Made by a program: the position numbers and the translations under genes. 64,000 bases of DNA, from contig JAUMIR010000005.1 in NCBI GenBank assembly GCA_030847615.1, positions 211,342,645-211,406,644 on the forward strand. Reading direction: 5' to 3'. Shown one piece after another: positions 10,992-23,374 of this stretch (the stretch's first letter is position 1; every line of letters begins with the position of its first letter). Below the pieces are notes generated by a model that saw nothing but the letters and a program-made list of their open reading frames with translations, was not told the origin of the DNA and did not search any database. Source of the DNA: Gambelia wislizenii. Taxonomy: Eukaryota > Chordata > Lepidosauria > Squamata > Crotaphytidae.

Positions 10992-11639
10992 TAAGTGGCA
11001 CATCTGTTAAGGACATGGCCCTTAACACCTGCAATTTCCAGGCATTTTTGGAGATTGACTAAAAGTAGAAAGCACTTAAAGCAACATGTTAAAGTTTTTT
11101 AAAAAATAAAATTAGTAGGCAAATACAGCTTCCAAATCCTATGCTAATATGTGAAGGCAACTTTCACTACTGACTGTTTTATTTTCAATGCACATTTGAC
11201 ACCTGTGGTTAAAAGAGAGAGAGATCAGGAGAGAGGACAGGAAACTACACAATTCAGTCAGAGAAGCTGTTTTGAGAATGGGAAGGAAAGGAGTGTGAGT
11301 TAAGCTTACAGATCTTTGAAATCCATCCAGTGTATGCCACAGATCCTCTGTCAACCATGTAACAAGGATATAATTCTTCACTAAGGGGCCAGTTCCACAA
11401 CAGGAAAAAGTTCGCAAGATTGCAGATTACTGTTCTTTTGCATCAGGAGCGCGTAAATCACATGAATTCTAGCTTATTTGGAAGATGGAGCCAGTTTTGG
11501 TTTTCCTTAGTTTACACAGGCAAAGGTGGGGGGGTCACTTCCAGATGATTAAAGCCAGGCAGGAGGTGGGGAGGGAACAAGGAGGGGGTCATGGAGACCA
11601 TAAATAATGAGAGGGAAGAAAAGCACAAATAAACAAAAG
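10992..11639. other. Stretch without genes
   Basis: Unique sequence. Two places could be a left end for the DNA element that terminates near 12357: TAAGGGGCCAGTTCC near 11382 and GGGGGGTCACTTCC near 11529. Neither pairing is convincing. Confidence 0.4.
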
Positions 11640-11975
11640 ATCAAAATCCATCAACTTCCCTGTCTTCCCCTGCCCAGGCTTGAATAAAGAAAGGAGTGAA
11701 TGAAAGCGCGAACAAGCAAAAGCATGGTGGAGCGATCTCCTTCCCTTCCCGCACGCACACACAAACACACAGCACACAAGCAGGGGCTAGCCCCATTCCT
11801 GATCATCTTCCCTGCCTCCAAAGCCTTGAATAAAGGCAAGTGAAGGGAAGGACAAACAAACAAAAGGACGAACATGTGATTGGCTGTTTCCCCGCACACA
11901 CGGATGCACACACAGACACACAGACACACCAGCGAAGCAGGGGCTAGTCCCGATCGTCTTCCCAACCCCCTTTGA
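11640..11975. repeat. Imperfect tandem duplication, unit about 150 bp
   Basis: Two diverged units repeat the same order of landmarks. CTTGAATAAAG occurs at about 11680 and 11824, a run of AAC/AAG-rich sequence follows each, then a CA-rich patch (CGCACGCACACAC and CGCACACACGGATG), then GCAGGGGCTAG at about 11780 and 11937 with ATCGTCTTCCC-like sequence after it. Spacing between matching landmarks is 144-157 bp. No coding meaning is seen. Confidence 0.65.
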
Positions 11976-12387
11976 AGCAGACAGGAAGGGCTCAGAGCAG
12001 ATTTCTCAAAGTGGGCTGCAAGCAGAAGAAGGGTGGATTTCTTCTCTCCAACCCCTCAGTCTATTCGGATAAGGGACAATGGTCACTCCAACCAATCAGG
12101 ATTCATCTCTGCTCACAGTAATTCAAAAAGGTAGATGCCAGTTTACACAATGGTTAGTTCCCATGGCCAATTATGTGCATTTTCGCAAACTTAATCAAAA
12201 AAGTCTGGAAAACTAGCGAAAGCTGATACTGCGCGACTTATGGGTTTTTTGCACCCCCTCCTTCTGAAAAGGGCACTGTTGCTTCGAAATGCATGGAAAC
12301 TATCAGGCTTCTTGTCGTATTCTTTGAGGATTTATTTTGCCATGTAAACGACCCCTAAGATTCTTCTAATAGGAACCAAGGAGTAAT
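11976..12387. other. Stretch holding one transposon terminus
   Basis: On the minus strand the sequence from about 12357 reads AGGGGTCGTTTACATGGCAA. It matches the left end of the element at 20321 (GGGGGTCGTTTACACGGGCA), so a DNA element of that family ends here. Its other end was not located. Confidence 0.45.
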
Positions 12388-13072
12388 TTTAAAATAGTTT
12401 TCTTCCCACTATGAGAAAATCTTCAAAAATCACACAGTTTTTGAAGAATATTCACAATTCAGGCCATTCTGTGCAAAATCTGCATGTAGTTGTTCGGCAC
12501 AGAAAGCAGCATTTTCTGGTGGTGGGCATTCTGTAATATTCTTTTTCTGTGCAGAAAGTGCTGTTTTCTGTGCAAAACAAATACATGCTATTTTTTGCAT
12601 AATGTCCTGAGTTGTTTCCTGCACAGAAACAGCCACCACCTCCCCGGAGCAGCATGAATGTTGAACCGGGGGAGGTGTTTTAAAGATCACATGGAAGAGA
12701 GCACAGGAGTGGCCATGGTGTGGCTATGCCATGGCTGGGAGGAGGCAGAGGCAGAAAATGTTGTTTTCTATATAAATCAACCACCCATGAATTATCCTAA
12801 GAATAAATCCCCAATTAAAGCATTTTCTGTAGAGGAAACAACATTTTCTGTGTAGGAAATAATATTTCTGTGTTGAAATAGCACTTTCTGTGCAGAAAAT
12901 GCTATTTTCTGTATGAAACAACCATGTATGAATTTTGCACAGAATAAATCCCTAATTTCAGTGATTCTTGTCAACCCAGGATTCTTCTCCTCAGGATTTC
13001 TCTACAGTTGAAAAACATGGGTTTTTTTTCTGCCAATATTTGAATATTTTTGAATATTCTTTCCATCCCTAG
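12388..13072. repeat. Unnamed repeat built from TTTTCTGTGCAG units (copy 1)
   Basis: About eight variants of ATTTTCTGTGCAGAAAATG-like sequence occur, in the clearest part (12817-12912) as a run of roughly 20-23-bp units. Each unit is partly self-complementary. The left edge (TTTTCTTCCCACTATGAGAA, then CACAGTTTTTGAAG, ATTCACAATTCAGG) recurs inverted at the right edge of the copy at 15300 and of the copy at 56510. The shared edge shows that this is a dispersed family, not a local microsatellite. No coding frame is shared by the copies. Confidence 0.7.
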
Positions 13073-14769
13073 CATGTAAATACAATAGAATGTAGATACA
13101 AATAAATGTGTATACCTTTATTATATAAATACATCTGTTAAATGTGATAAATGTGTTACCAGACAAATATGAGAAGTTATTTAATCATTTACATTTTAGC
13201 ACTAATTGGTGGTATTATAATAATTACTAGTGTCCAGAGAATAAAATATATTTATGGTGTGATTAAAAACAAACTTTTATGGATTAAAATAAACATTTTG
13301 GGAATTGATACTATATTCCTTTTCTCAAGCCTTTCTCTCCATTCAGTCCCATTACTGTCTAATTTTCCTTCCTTGTTTTACACACATCAGGGTTAGCCTT
13401 ACCAACAAGACTACATGAGTTGCCTGTCTGAAGCCATAATTTTTGTGTTTCATCAATTTGTTTCATTTTTTAAACTTATTTAATATTATTATTGCATTTT
13501 TATTGCCAGGAAGGAGGAGAGTTGCCTGTGAAATCTTCTGCATCACCTTCCCAAATAACTCAGCTGGTATTGTTTTCTCTGCACCTTGATTTTGGCAACT
13601 ATTCATTGCTGTACCTGAGACACACACACAGCTCCACTATCAAATGCTATTCAGTGTGGTATCACCTCAGACTTATTTGCAACTATATAAGCTGTGCTTG
13701 GGTGAGCTACATAAACAACGTAGTTGTACAAGGGAAAGAGAACTGCTGATGAAAAAAGACTTGTGAAACATGACTCCAAACAGAATTATGTCACTTCATA
13801 TACTAGTATTGTAATACTATTTGTATCCGTTACAGGTCATGAAAGATGAACCAATTAAGTACCATTTTGCATAATCAAATATAAGATGCACATTTTAAAA
13901 ACCCATAATTGAACCTCCAAATTTTGCAAACAAATTATTTGAAATGTAGCTTATTTTGATATACAAAAAAATATATTTAGTATCGGATTCTAGGAACACT
14001 CAGCATTGCATAATTTAAAGAGAATATCCATATTCTAAGGGTTAACCAAAATGCAGGAAGATAGCTGCATGGAAAAGCTTTTCTATTCCAAAGTGCTTTC
14101 AGAATTTCCAGCCTCTTTGCCAGCAAAACAACATTGTATTGCAATTTGTGAATCCTGGAAGAGTCCCTGAAACTGAGAAAAATGTCACGCTTCCAAAAAG
14201 GACATGCCTTTTCCATTACTTGAGTGAGGTTTCAATGACAGATATAATCCTCAACTTTTATATCTGTATTTCTAGAAATGGATTCTCCACAATATCTCTT
14301 TTTCCGAAGGAACATTCTTCTCTCATTTCTAAATGTTAGCTTTGCAACTTGGTGAGATTTCTGTGACCAAATTGTGCTCTATTTAGGATTTTATTTCCAC
14401 CCACCAATAAATTCACTAGTGACTTGAATATTTTCCATCTTTTCTTCCACACCAGACTTTATCATCCTGAGAAATAATGTTTGAGTAAATTGTTTTTAGA
14501 TGAATTGTTACCTGAATCACTGAAGGATTCCATTTTGTGTGTGTTCTTGCCTTATATATAACTGCTTGCTTATAGGACCATTAATCTCCTGGATTTTAGA
14601 ATGCCAGTCTTTCCTTATTTTTCTGACTCATCACCAAACCATCTAACTTCTTCTATAGTTCATTATGTTCATCTGGTTTTGTTGCATCTAGGAATAATAT
14701 TTTTAAAATAGTAAAACAAAAATGCTTCTTGAGTGTCAAGAAACCCTCATGAGAAGACTCCTAGGCTGG
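13073..14769. other. Long AT-rich stretch without genes
   Basis: Unique AT-rich DNA. Short simple runs only (CACACACACA near 13621). An open frame of 85 codons at 13492-13749 resembles no protein known to me and lacks any supporting context. Confidence 0.45.
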
Positions 14770-15261
14770 GGGCTTGTCTAGACCTGTCAGAATATGTTGG
14801 ATTCCTGCTGGTGTATCCTGTCCCCAGACCAGGCATATTTCCCCCCATTAACTTAATGAAACAGGAGGAAGTCTGCACAGACATGCCAACCCATACCTGC
14901 AGCCACGTCTGCTGCTGTCCATTTTGCTCCCTCTGAAGCCAGGAAGGAGGCTTGCAGCATGGGATCAAGGATGGTCACATGCAGGGGGGCTTGAACATGT
15001 GCTGTGGGCCTCCTTCCTGGCTTCAGAGAGTGACACAGATGGCAGTGGCAGTGGCTGCAGATATGGGAAGGCATGCAGGTATGGACTTCTGCATTCCCAC
15101 AGGGCCCAATCTTTTTTGTTTTTCAAATAAAAAACATGTTAAAATGTATGTTAATTTTTTTTTAAACAAGGTTTACCCTATCTTCCCCATCTTTGCCCTG
15201 GGCATTGTCAGGACTGCCATGCATCATATGGACTTCAGGACTCCCAGATGTGGACAAGCCC
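14770..15261. mobile_element. MITE with central CATGTGAC palindrome (copy 2)
   Basis: Ends GGGCTTGTCTAGACC and, on the minus strand, GGGCTTGTCCACATC. The middle carries GGTCACATGCAGGGGGGC and GAACATGTGCTGTGGGCC, as in the 10463 copy. Non-coding. Confidence 0.7.
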
Positions 15262-15299
15262 TATCTCTGCCTATACAAGAATCCTCACATTTCAGGACT

Positions 15300-15560
15300 T
15301 ACTCTATTTGCCCAATGTTGTTCTGCACCTAAAACAGTGTTTTCTGTGCAGGAATCAGCTTTTTCTGTACTGAAAATAATTCCTGCTGTGCCAAAAATAG
15401 AAAATACTGCTTCCTCCACAGAAAATGTTGTTTTTTTGCACAAACTATAGCTGATGTGAATTTTGCACAGACTAAGTCCTGGACTGTGAATAGGCTTCAA
15501 AAACTGTCCAGCTTTTAAAATATTTTCTCACAGCAAGAAGAAAATGTCTACATTACTCAT
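15300..15560. repeat. Unnamed TTTTCTGTGCAG-unit repeat (copy 2)
   Basis: Units such as GTTTTCTGTGCAGGAATC, TTTTTCTGTACTGAAAAT and CCACAGAAAATGTTG appear in a row. They are followed by ATTTTGCACAGACTAAGTCC and CTTCAAAAACTGTCC, and the copy ends in the family edge (TTTTCTCACAGCAAGAAGAA). It lies inverted relative to the copy at 12388. Confidence 0.7.
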
Positions 15561-16298
15561 TGCTTTATTTATTAGAAAATAAGGGAAAATTACAACCCTG
15601 TTTGGCTTACCAAAAAAAGGAAAGTTAGTATTACTTCTCTCATCCAACAAACCAGAGAGTTCTGGTCTGTCAGATTTTTCAATACCCCCATTTTATCTCC
15701 AAGGCTTGCTGAAGTCAAGAAAGATGTCCTTAAAGGTAGCATAAAACATCTTGGGATAAAGATGTGAATTGACAACTTTCTGAGGGATGATGATGAAAAC
15801 TTTTCAGTTCTTGATGAAGTTACAGGGGGCCCAATGGAAGATATTTTTCAGGTTTTATGTGGCCTAAAATTTCATGATACTTGTTCTCAATGCTGGAAAT
15901 ATATGCTGCTTCAGCAATTACTAAAGATGAAAAACTAGCTCATCAAATCCTTCAAAACTGCAAAAATTGACCAATTGATTGATATACTGCTCAAATAAGA
16001 CATGGGTTATTATCTCAATATTAGACATCAAGAGCACATATTTTCCTATTTATTGAAATGTATATTATGGTATTGGACTGAAATTTGTATTTGCAGATAT
16101 TATCAATAGCAGTAACAATAATCGCATGAATCACTATCCTGATTATTTAAAGAATTGTGCATGCACAAATAAACACACACACGTACATAATCTAAACCAT
16201 GGAAAAGTTAGAGTTTGAAAGATGGAACAGTTATCATATTATAGTTTCTGTGTTAAGTTTTAGGTATTATTATCTAAACATTTATTATGGAGTGATGG

Positions 16299-16300
<2 letters not shown>

Positions 16301-16336
<36 letters not shown>
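16301..16336. repeat. (AC)n microsatellite
   Basis: Eighteen uninterrupted AC units. Confidence 0.98.
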
Positions 16337-16338
<2 letters not shown>

Positions 16339-16937
16339 AACAGTGGCAGGTAAATGAATTGTGAATTTCTAAATGGCAGCCAAAGCGTTTGGCTGCTAAC
16401 TCTTTACTGTTGGCTTCAAACAGACTTATGGAAAACTGAAATCTTTGGACTGGATGATGGATCCTTTAAAAAAAAAAAAAAGCATTGTTAGCTACATGGA
16501 AAAAGAACACCGGAGTTGAAAGCATGTTGTGTCATGTTTGTCAAAGTATTATTCATTATTTATTAATAATAATGCTTGTGTTGTATTGTTCTCATCCTCT
16601 ATGCCTGTTTGTGTTCTTGTTAAAATCCCAGACATGTGAAGACATTTCCAAGATGGCTTAACTGAGAAAGTTTGTGCTAGACAGTCTGTCTGTTCTGTTT
16701 TATGCTTTACAGCTTCACAGGCAGAACAAAAATGATATAAACAAGGACAGATGATGGGAACAATCCAGAAAAGCTAGGCGCATTGACTTTCATTGGGAAA
16801 GCACATGGTCCAATCCCTTTTGTGCCCATAGGTTCAGTTTGACTTGGATATGCCAAAATTTCTGTGCATTGCACTGAAGATGGTTTAACAAGTGCGTTTG
16901 TTTTGTTATCTGATTATCTTAGACAGTGTCTTTTTTT

Positions 16938-17012
16938 TTTTAAGAGGTGAATATTTTCAATTTGTGGATGGTTGAATCTGTGGATGCAGAATCTGTGGAT
17001 ACAGAAGACTAA
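16938..17012. mobile_element. pogo/Tigger-like fragment
   Basis: GGTGAATATTTTCAATTTGT is followed by repeats of GAATCTGTGGATGCAG and CTGTGGATACAG, phrasing typical of decayed Tigger-type termini. Only one end is present. Confidence 0.5.
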
Positions 17013-18077
17013 ATAACAAATTTAATTTGTTGGTGTTGTTATTGTGTCTTTATAATTGTACAACTTGACTTGGGAATGGGATTATGTTTTGCTGCTCCAC
17101 CGCAGGGAGCAAAATGTCAGAACCCTTCAAAATGTAGAATATGTCTGCATACAATTGCACACAGACAGGATTTCTTCAGACCTTTGGCTAAATATACAAA
17201 ACTCATGGGTAGGTACAGAAGGTGCAATTCCTCTTCATACATTCTCTGTGTGTGAGATGTCTGATAGAGCTATGGACTTGGCAGAAACCAGCTATGTGTT
17301 TAAATCATCACTGAGATCCTGCTTTACTTCAACAAACTGTAAATATCCACTGACAGAGTTAGACTATATTTGCATTTTGCAGCCATTACTAAATACAACA
17401 TAGTGCAATATTTGTAGATCAATGGACAATGGGCATGGCTGACAATCTATTATACAATTATAATTCTAATGTGCAGAGGCATTGTACACAGGCAATACAC
17501 ATTTGCACATGTGTCTGAGTACTTTAACACACTACCATATGCACAATAGTCTTGCATGCACAACTCTGCTTATGCCACCATCGAATGGATACAAATGTTA
17601 TACTTTGTTAAATAATAATAATGATAACAACAACAACCACCCAACTGCCAATGCACCCACTAACAAGATGCTAGCCAATATAATTTAACTTTGGCTTCTT
17701 TAAAGATTAGACTACAACCCAGAACAGATGGGCTGTTCAAGTGATGTGGAATTCATCAGCTGGCTTTGAATCACATTCTCTTGTCTGTTAACATTTGTCA
17801 TTCTTACCTGCCTTTAGCCTCATTGTGCAAAACATTTCTCTGCCCCACCCACCTCCACACACCATAACCACTTAATAAGTCATCATATGAATTTGACAAT
17901 GTAAACTGTAACCCAGGAAAGCTTGTGCCAGAAAAGCTTCTACATGCTGCTCTTAGAGGTTTTAGACATCACAGCCAATAGCTAGGTAACAACCTTCAAC
18001 AGCCAGTTTTTAGCCTACTTATTGTGCACTTATTTACAGTATTGTGTAGTTACTTATAAATGAACATCTGAAAGCAA

Positions 18078-18565
18078 GGGCTCATCTACACAAGCCAAGC
18101 TATGTCAGCTCCCCTCCCGCAGTGTATCCTGGCTGTGGATCTGGCCCATTGCCCCTTGTTCCCTCACAGAATGGGCATGCCAGCCTGTTGCTGTAGTCAC
18201 CACTACCACTGCCATTTTCTTCACTGAGCTGACTCTGAAGGCAGGAAGGGGGCCTGCAATATGTGATCAAGATGCATGTGACCAGCCTTAGTCACATGCT
18301 GTGGGACTCCTTCCTTCCTTCTGGGAGAGCCAGGGAGACCATAGCAGCAGTGAGGGCTGGCCTGCATGGATGAGCTCCTGTGGATACGTAAACCAAGTAT
18401 TATTATAAAATGGTCTATCAGACCCTACTTTGCCTTACCCCAGTCTCAGACCCTTACTTGCTCTGGGGGGGTAATGAGGACTGTCCAGGGGGGAAGAATG
18501 GGGCAAAATCCCTGCACCGTATGGACTATAGGGCTCTGGGGAGGGTGAGATGGAGTATTTAGCCC
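18078..18565. mobile_element. MITE with central CATGTGAC palindrome (copy 3)
   Basis: Begins GGGCTCATCTACACAAG and ends, on the minus strand, GGGCTAAATACTCC. The middle has GATGCATGTGACCAGCC and TTAGTCACATGCTGTGGG. Non-coding. Confidence 0.65.
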
Positions 18566-19311
18566 ATGTAGGCAAACCCCAAGTCTTCTAGAACAGTGTC
18601 TCTTAAGCTTCTGATGTTGGGGGTTGGCAGGATTTCTTTTTCCCCTTCTCCTGGTATATTTTTTGCCCATTGACTACAGCTCGTTCTTTCCTGGAAATTC
18701 TTCAGGATACAGCTGTGGAGACCATGTAATGGACAGCTGATAGAATGTTGTAAAGTGAATGGGAAGAAAGCATGAAGGAGCCAATCCTATGACAGGAAAC
18801 TGGTATGGGAGGGGTCTCCTAGTGTGAGAGGACTGGATGACAGTTGAGAAGGGAGACAGATGACAGTTGAAAGAGAGAGTGAAAGAATATGATGTGATGA
18901 AGAGAGGTTGGAGTGTGTGCATGGCTGTGAGTGGAGCTAAGAGAATGTATGGCCAGTGAGAATAAGTGATAAGAAGAATAGAGGCTGATTGGAAACAATG
19001 TTCCAAACATTTCGGTTATTGTGTTCAACCAATAACTCAATTTTTATGTTTGTTTAACATATCCAGTCTCCTCATGAGTTCTTTTCCCTTACTAATTTAA
19101 TTGGCACTCTAACCCTGTAAAACACCCACACACAAATTCAAGTACTATCCATCTAACTGTGGAACTGTGGAACTGCAGTCTCCACAGAGTGGTGGGATGT
19201 GAAAGGCCCCAGCATCACAAAAGTGGTGGCAGCACAAGTGACAAGGTGGCCAGGCTGAATGGTGACGTAAATCCAGGTGTGTCTGATCATCACACCAGCA
19301 ACCAATGGCAC
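18566..19311. other. Stretch without genes
   Basis: Unique sequence, partly rich in GAGAG/TGAAAG between 18830 and 18970. Nothing coding recognised. Confidence 0.45.
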
Positions 19312-19314
19312 AGA

Positions 19315-19653
19315 GGAGATTTTCAGACAGGGGAAATAACCCCACGGAGGTCGGGAGAGAAACGGGGATGTTCCACTTCCAGCGCTGCATTTCACACACA
19401 CCCGTCCTCCCAATCTCCATTTGTTCTCCCTCCGTCCTGCTTTCATTTTCCATCCACTATTGTTTACTAAAAGAAGTTTCCATTAGTAAAATAATAGGAG
19501 AAAATAGCAGAAGGAAAATGAAAGCAGGATGGAGGGAGAACAAATAGAGATCGGGAGGAGGATGGGGGGGGGTGAAACGCAGTGCTGGAAGCGGAACAGC
19601 CCCGTTTCTCTCCCAACCTCAGTGGGGGTTATTTCCCCCGTCTGAAAATCTCC
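19315..19653. mobile_element. Fold-back (palindromic) MITE, TSD AGA
   Basis: The two halves are reverse complements of each other over about 150 bp each. The left starts GGAGATTTTCAGACAGGGG; the right, on the minus strand, starts GGAGATTTTCAGACGGGGG. Both continue through matching blocks (GGGAGAGAAACGGGG, then TTTGTTCTCCCTCC, then CTGCTTTCATTTTCC). The trinucleotide AGA flanks it directly on both sides (19312-19314 and 19654-19656). The centre is a short loop around TTTACTAAAAG. It is non-coding; transcribed, it would form a long hairpin RNA. The end sequence links it to the elements at 44663 and 53531. Confidence 0.85.
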
Positions 19654-19656
19654 AGA

Positions 19657-20320
19657 GAGTGGCACAGGTCCAGGATCACCATTTTGAGTAGTACTGCTTT
19701 AGAAGACATTAAAATGAAAAAAGAAGTTCAACAGCAAAGTGGGGATTTTTCAGACATTTGCCATAGATACAGCTGTATGTCTGTTGTTTTTGATGCAGGT
19801 ATTCATTATAATGGGAACTACTCTATTATACCAATATCATTACTGTGCATATACATGCCCATCAACAAGATCCTATATCCATAGATATTTCGAATGACTT
19901 GTTGATTTTCTCCCAAAAGAATCAGATACAAACTATTCATGGCAATTGACATAAATATTTCACAGGAGCTGATAAAAGATCACAGATTTTTAAAAAAATG
20001 TTTACCAAATCAACAACACTGTTATTCAAAAATGGTGACATTAATCTGGAAAAGGGGAAAAGTAACCTCAGTTGAAAATGTTAATGTAGATATAAAGACA
20101 ATTGAGGAATTCAGCTTTATGACTTCTGATATGAGATGATCTGTACCTCCTGGATAACCAAAGAACTGGAACTAAAACCTAAATCCAATTGTTAGGGCTT
20201 TTAGGGTAAACGTAATGAATCAATGGAACTTACATATTTGTTGGCATACCAAGTTTCCACTGATTAACCAAATAGATTTCCTAGAGTTGGCAGTTAGATT
20301 TAGGCCCATGATATCTTCTA
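19657..20320. other. Stretch without genes
   Basis: Unique AT-rich sequence; nothing recognised. Confidence 0.45.
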
Positions 20321-20515
20321 GGGGGTCGTTTACACGGGCAAATATTCCTCTAAATATACCGCTAAGATAGCTCATAGTTCCCACGGATTGCAGCACAGCA
20401 TTGCCTCATTCAGAACGGGGGGAAGGTAAAACACCCAAATATAGTGTGCCAGGGGATGTCGCTACTTTTGCCGGTATATTTGCAATGTAGCACTTTATTG
20501 GCAGTGTAAACTACC
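20321..20515. mobile_element. Short MITE with GGGGTCGTTTACA ends
   Basis: The left end GGGGGTCGTTTACACGGGCA pairs imperfectly with the right end, which on the minus strand reads TGGTAGTTTACACTGCCAAT. The left end also matches the single terminus at 12357. No clean target duplication was read. Confidence 0.5.
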
Positions 20516-22429
20516 ATTCCGTTAAGAGCTTCTGTAGATCTTTACTGTGATTGGTTGCTATGATGTAAGGGGTGGGCTTAAAAGAGAGGGACTGTGTTCA
20601 GTAGCGATCAGGAAACTTTGAAAAATCCTCTCTGGTATTTTGCAGAAGGTCTGCCAAGAAAAAGGATTCCCAAGACCTTTCAGTCATAAAGTTCCCATCT
20701 GTCAGCTCTGCTTGTGGGAGGGAGAGAGAGAGGGGGGGGGAGGGGGGACTGAGGGACGGAGAGTCAAAAATCTTCTGCTATTTTGCAAGTCTGTGAACCC
20801 TGACTAAACAAATCGTGCTGGAAAAATTTGTGATAGGTTCACCTTAGGATCCACGGCATGGCAGCAAGGTCTTTCCCTCTGCTTCAGGGAGTGGGTTCAT
20901 TTACAGGCAGATTTACAGAGACACAGAGACACTTCTTTGATCTTCCCCCCTGCTATTTTGGCAGTCTGTGAGTCTTTAGCTCGGAAATGCAAGGCTTCAA
21001 AGGAGGGTCTATGTCCTTCCTCATAAAGCCTTTGTCTGCTTGGGAAGCCCCCCCCCCCACTTTTTCAAGTCTGAATGAAAAAGCGGCATAATTAGAAAAA
21101 AAACCTGACTGGCACAGATGCGGAAAAGAAAGCGCAAGTTGCTGCAATAAATCAGCTGTGCAAACCAGCCCTAGGTTTTGCTGTTTCCTAGTACCATAAT
21201 ATAATTTTCTGCTCAAAAATACATTGAGATAACTTTACTAAATGCATATACTGGAGCCACTCATTTGTACAAAATTCATTGAAAAATAATTCTTTGGACA
21301 CATAATTAAATGTGAATTTTCACCTTTTTTTTAAAAAAATGACAGATTATTGAGGAATCAAGATGGAACAGGCTTCTAGTGTATATATATCAAAGTGATA
21401 TAGAACGAAGCAGCAGCAGAAGAAGAAGCAGCAGCATAGATAGATTCACTCATACCTAATTCAGTTAAGTAAAAATTAAATAAAAAATAAACACATGTTG
21501 ACAGGGTAAGATTTGATTAACTTTCAAGATTTGATAAATGGGTTGTTATCAACCAAATAAGTTTAACTATACATTTTAACACAATTAACTGTGTGGACGT
21601 TTAGGCACATCCACATAAGAGCCATATCAGTTTAACTATTTTGGTTAAGAAAATTGACCCATTGCTTTAGGACGATGTGGGCATGATGTTAAAAGACTTA
21701 AACACCTTAAAGTTATGCTGATTTCTGTAAGGTAAACCTTCTTAAATATCTCCCACTGAAATTAACAGGACTTCAAAATGCATCATTGTGCACCTGAAAC
21801 AAAGAGCTGGAAAATTACAGAAGAAATATGTAAGTAATACTTTATAGGCACAAAGGCACACCACCCAAGAGTAGACCTGCAAATTTCTTTTGTCTGTTTG
21901 GGAACACACTCAGGCAATAAATCAAAGACAGTTTTTCAGTCTGAGTATTAAGATTTTAATGTTGGCTCAATTTAAATCACTTGAAATGTGATCATACTTG
22001 AGCATTGACAATGTATAGGCTTGTACATATTTCCTCTTCTGCATGTTGAGGCTTTGAATATTTGGCAAAAGTTATTGCAGCTAATGTTTAAAGACTGTAT
22101 GTAAAAATATAGAGAGGTTTAAAAAATGTTCCTACAGGTACACCAACATAAAATACAAGGAATGCTTTCAGCTACTTTAGATAGAACTACTAACCATATT
22201 GTCTTGGCCAAATCGAAATAATTCTTGATTTTCACAAAACCATAAGACGTTATTCAATTCTTTAAAAACAACAACAATTAAAATGTACTTTTACTATTAA
22301 TCTAGATAAAGAGGGCTGAATCACATATAAAGGCTTCCTCTGTGCTTCCCCTTCCACTCCTGTGTACAACCTGAGCTGCTGGTGCTAACACAGAAGTTTA
22401 GATACAACAAATTAGGCTTATGTTAGTTA
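20516..22429. other. Long stretch without genes
   Basis: Unique sequence with low-complexity patches: a purine-rich run (GGGAGAGAGAGAGG type) near 20720-20760, a C run near 21049, and an AGC/AGA trinucleotide patch near 21408-21436. Nothing coding recognised. Confidence 0.45.
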
Positions 22430-22616
22430 GGACTTTTTCGGACGTCTTAAATGTAACAGAAGCAGCCTCGCCATGTTGCGAGGCTGCTGCGCTGCAGGGC
22501 GTCCCTTTCGCATGACGCTTGTCCCTGCTGGTACTGTTGCAGTACCGCAGGGACATTTGAGTGTTATATTTCAGCGATTTTTACTTCCGTTACATGTAAG
22601 ATGTCCGAAAAAGTCC
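22430..22616. mobile_element. GGACTTTTTCGGAC MITE, short member
   Basis: Ends GGACTTTTTCGGACGTC and, on the minus strand, GGACTTTTTCGGACATC. The inside has CAGCCTCGCC and GCGAGGCTGCTGCGCTGCAG, then GGTACTGTTGCAGTACCG, the same blocks as one arm of the 38747 element. It looks like that family with most of the second arm deleted. TTA lies outside the left end, but the right flank (TCTAA) does not give a clean duplication. Confidence 0.75.
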
Positions 22617-23374
22617 TCTAACTGATATGCACACCCACATACTCTTCAAGTCCATGAAGTCAAAATGTCCCCCTTTTTTTCCAATCAACTGAGCAGGATT
22701 GTACCTGGGATCCCCCTCCCCACCTGGCACTAATTTGTGTGGGGTGTGTAGGTGTGTCCTGGCACTGTCAACTAAGGTTATTTATGGGAGGGGAGAGTTA
22801 TTCACAAGGAGGTATTAGATATTGCCTTTTTGTATGATATATACTGATGTAACAGTATGTTACTTCCAAAGCCACTTGTGTGGGGGAACCAGCAGTTACA
22901 TTTTTTCTCTGTGCCAGGGACCAGCACCATATCTGTGCCCTATAATGATTTATTTCTTTCCTGGAAATTCACCAGGAACTAGGGCACTGGTGACAGCCCA
23001 CATGCCACCACTTTGAGTAGCAGTGGGTTACACCAGTGTATCTCATGAACAGGATGCTGCCCTAAAAGTCCTCTTCCCTGGTTGATGAAAACTTAATACC
23101 TTCCCTGCATCCAGACAGCTGAACAACCTTTAGGAACAGGGCATTTTCACACATTGAAAGCACTTTTGAGCATGTCTTATGCCATTTCTGTGTGGGAGAG
23201 AAATTAGGGCAGCTATTTTAAAATCAAACATAACCCCTGCCTCATGATTGTTGTATATCTGCTTTTAAAGATGTAATTGGTATCAAGGTAATATGCACAT
23301 CATCTAACATGGGTGTCTCAAGTACTTAGAATGCTTACAAAAGGACTTTATTTCTAGGTGTGCATTTAAGAACA
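22617..23374. other. Stretch without genes
   Basis: Unique sequence; nothing recognised beyond short simple runs. Confidence 0.4.

Larger units (their letters stand above)
15561..18077. other. Long stretch without genes
   Basis: Mostly unique AT-rich sequence, interrupted by a (CA)n tract and a pogo-like fragment listed separately. A 13-base A run lies near 16470, and trinucleotide-like AAT/AAC patches near 17610-17640. An open frame of 115 codons at 17056-17403 is not recognised and has no splice or promoter support. Confidence 0.45.

Noticed and set aside
11382..12357. A 970-bp hAT-like element with ends AAGGGGCC and GACCCCTAA
   Set aside because: The two ends do not form a convincing inverted repeat and the flanks give no direct repeat.
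12430..12974. Cysteine- and threonine-rich small frames with a repeating pattern
   Set aside because: The pattern comes from the TTTTCTGTGCAG repeat units read in frame, not from a protein.
17056..17403. Open frame of 115 codons
   Set aside because: No similarity to a known protein, no splice sites or promoter that stand out, and AT-rich surroundings; expected by chance in 64 kb.
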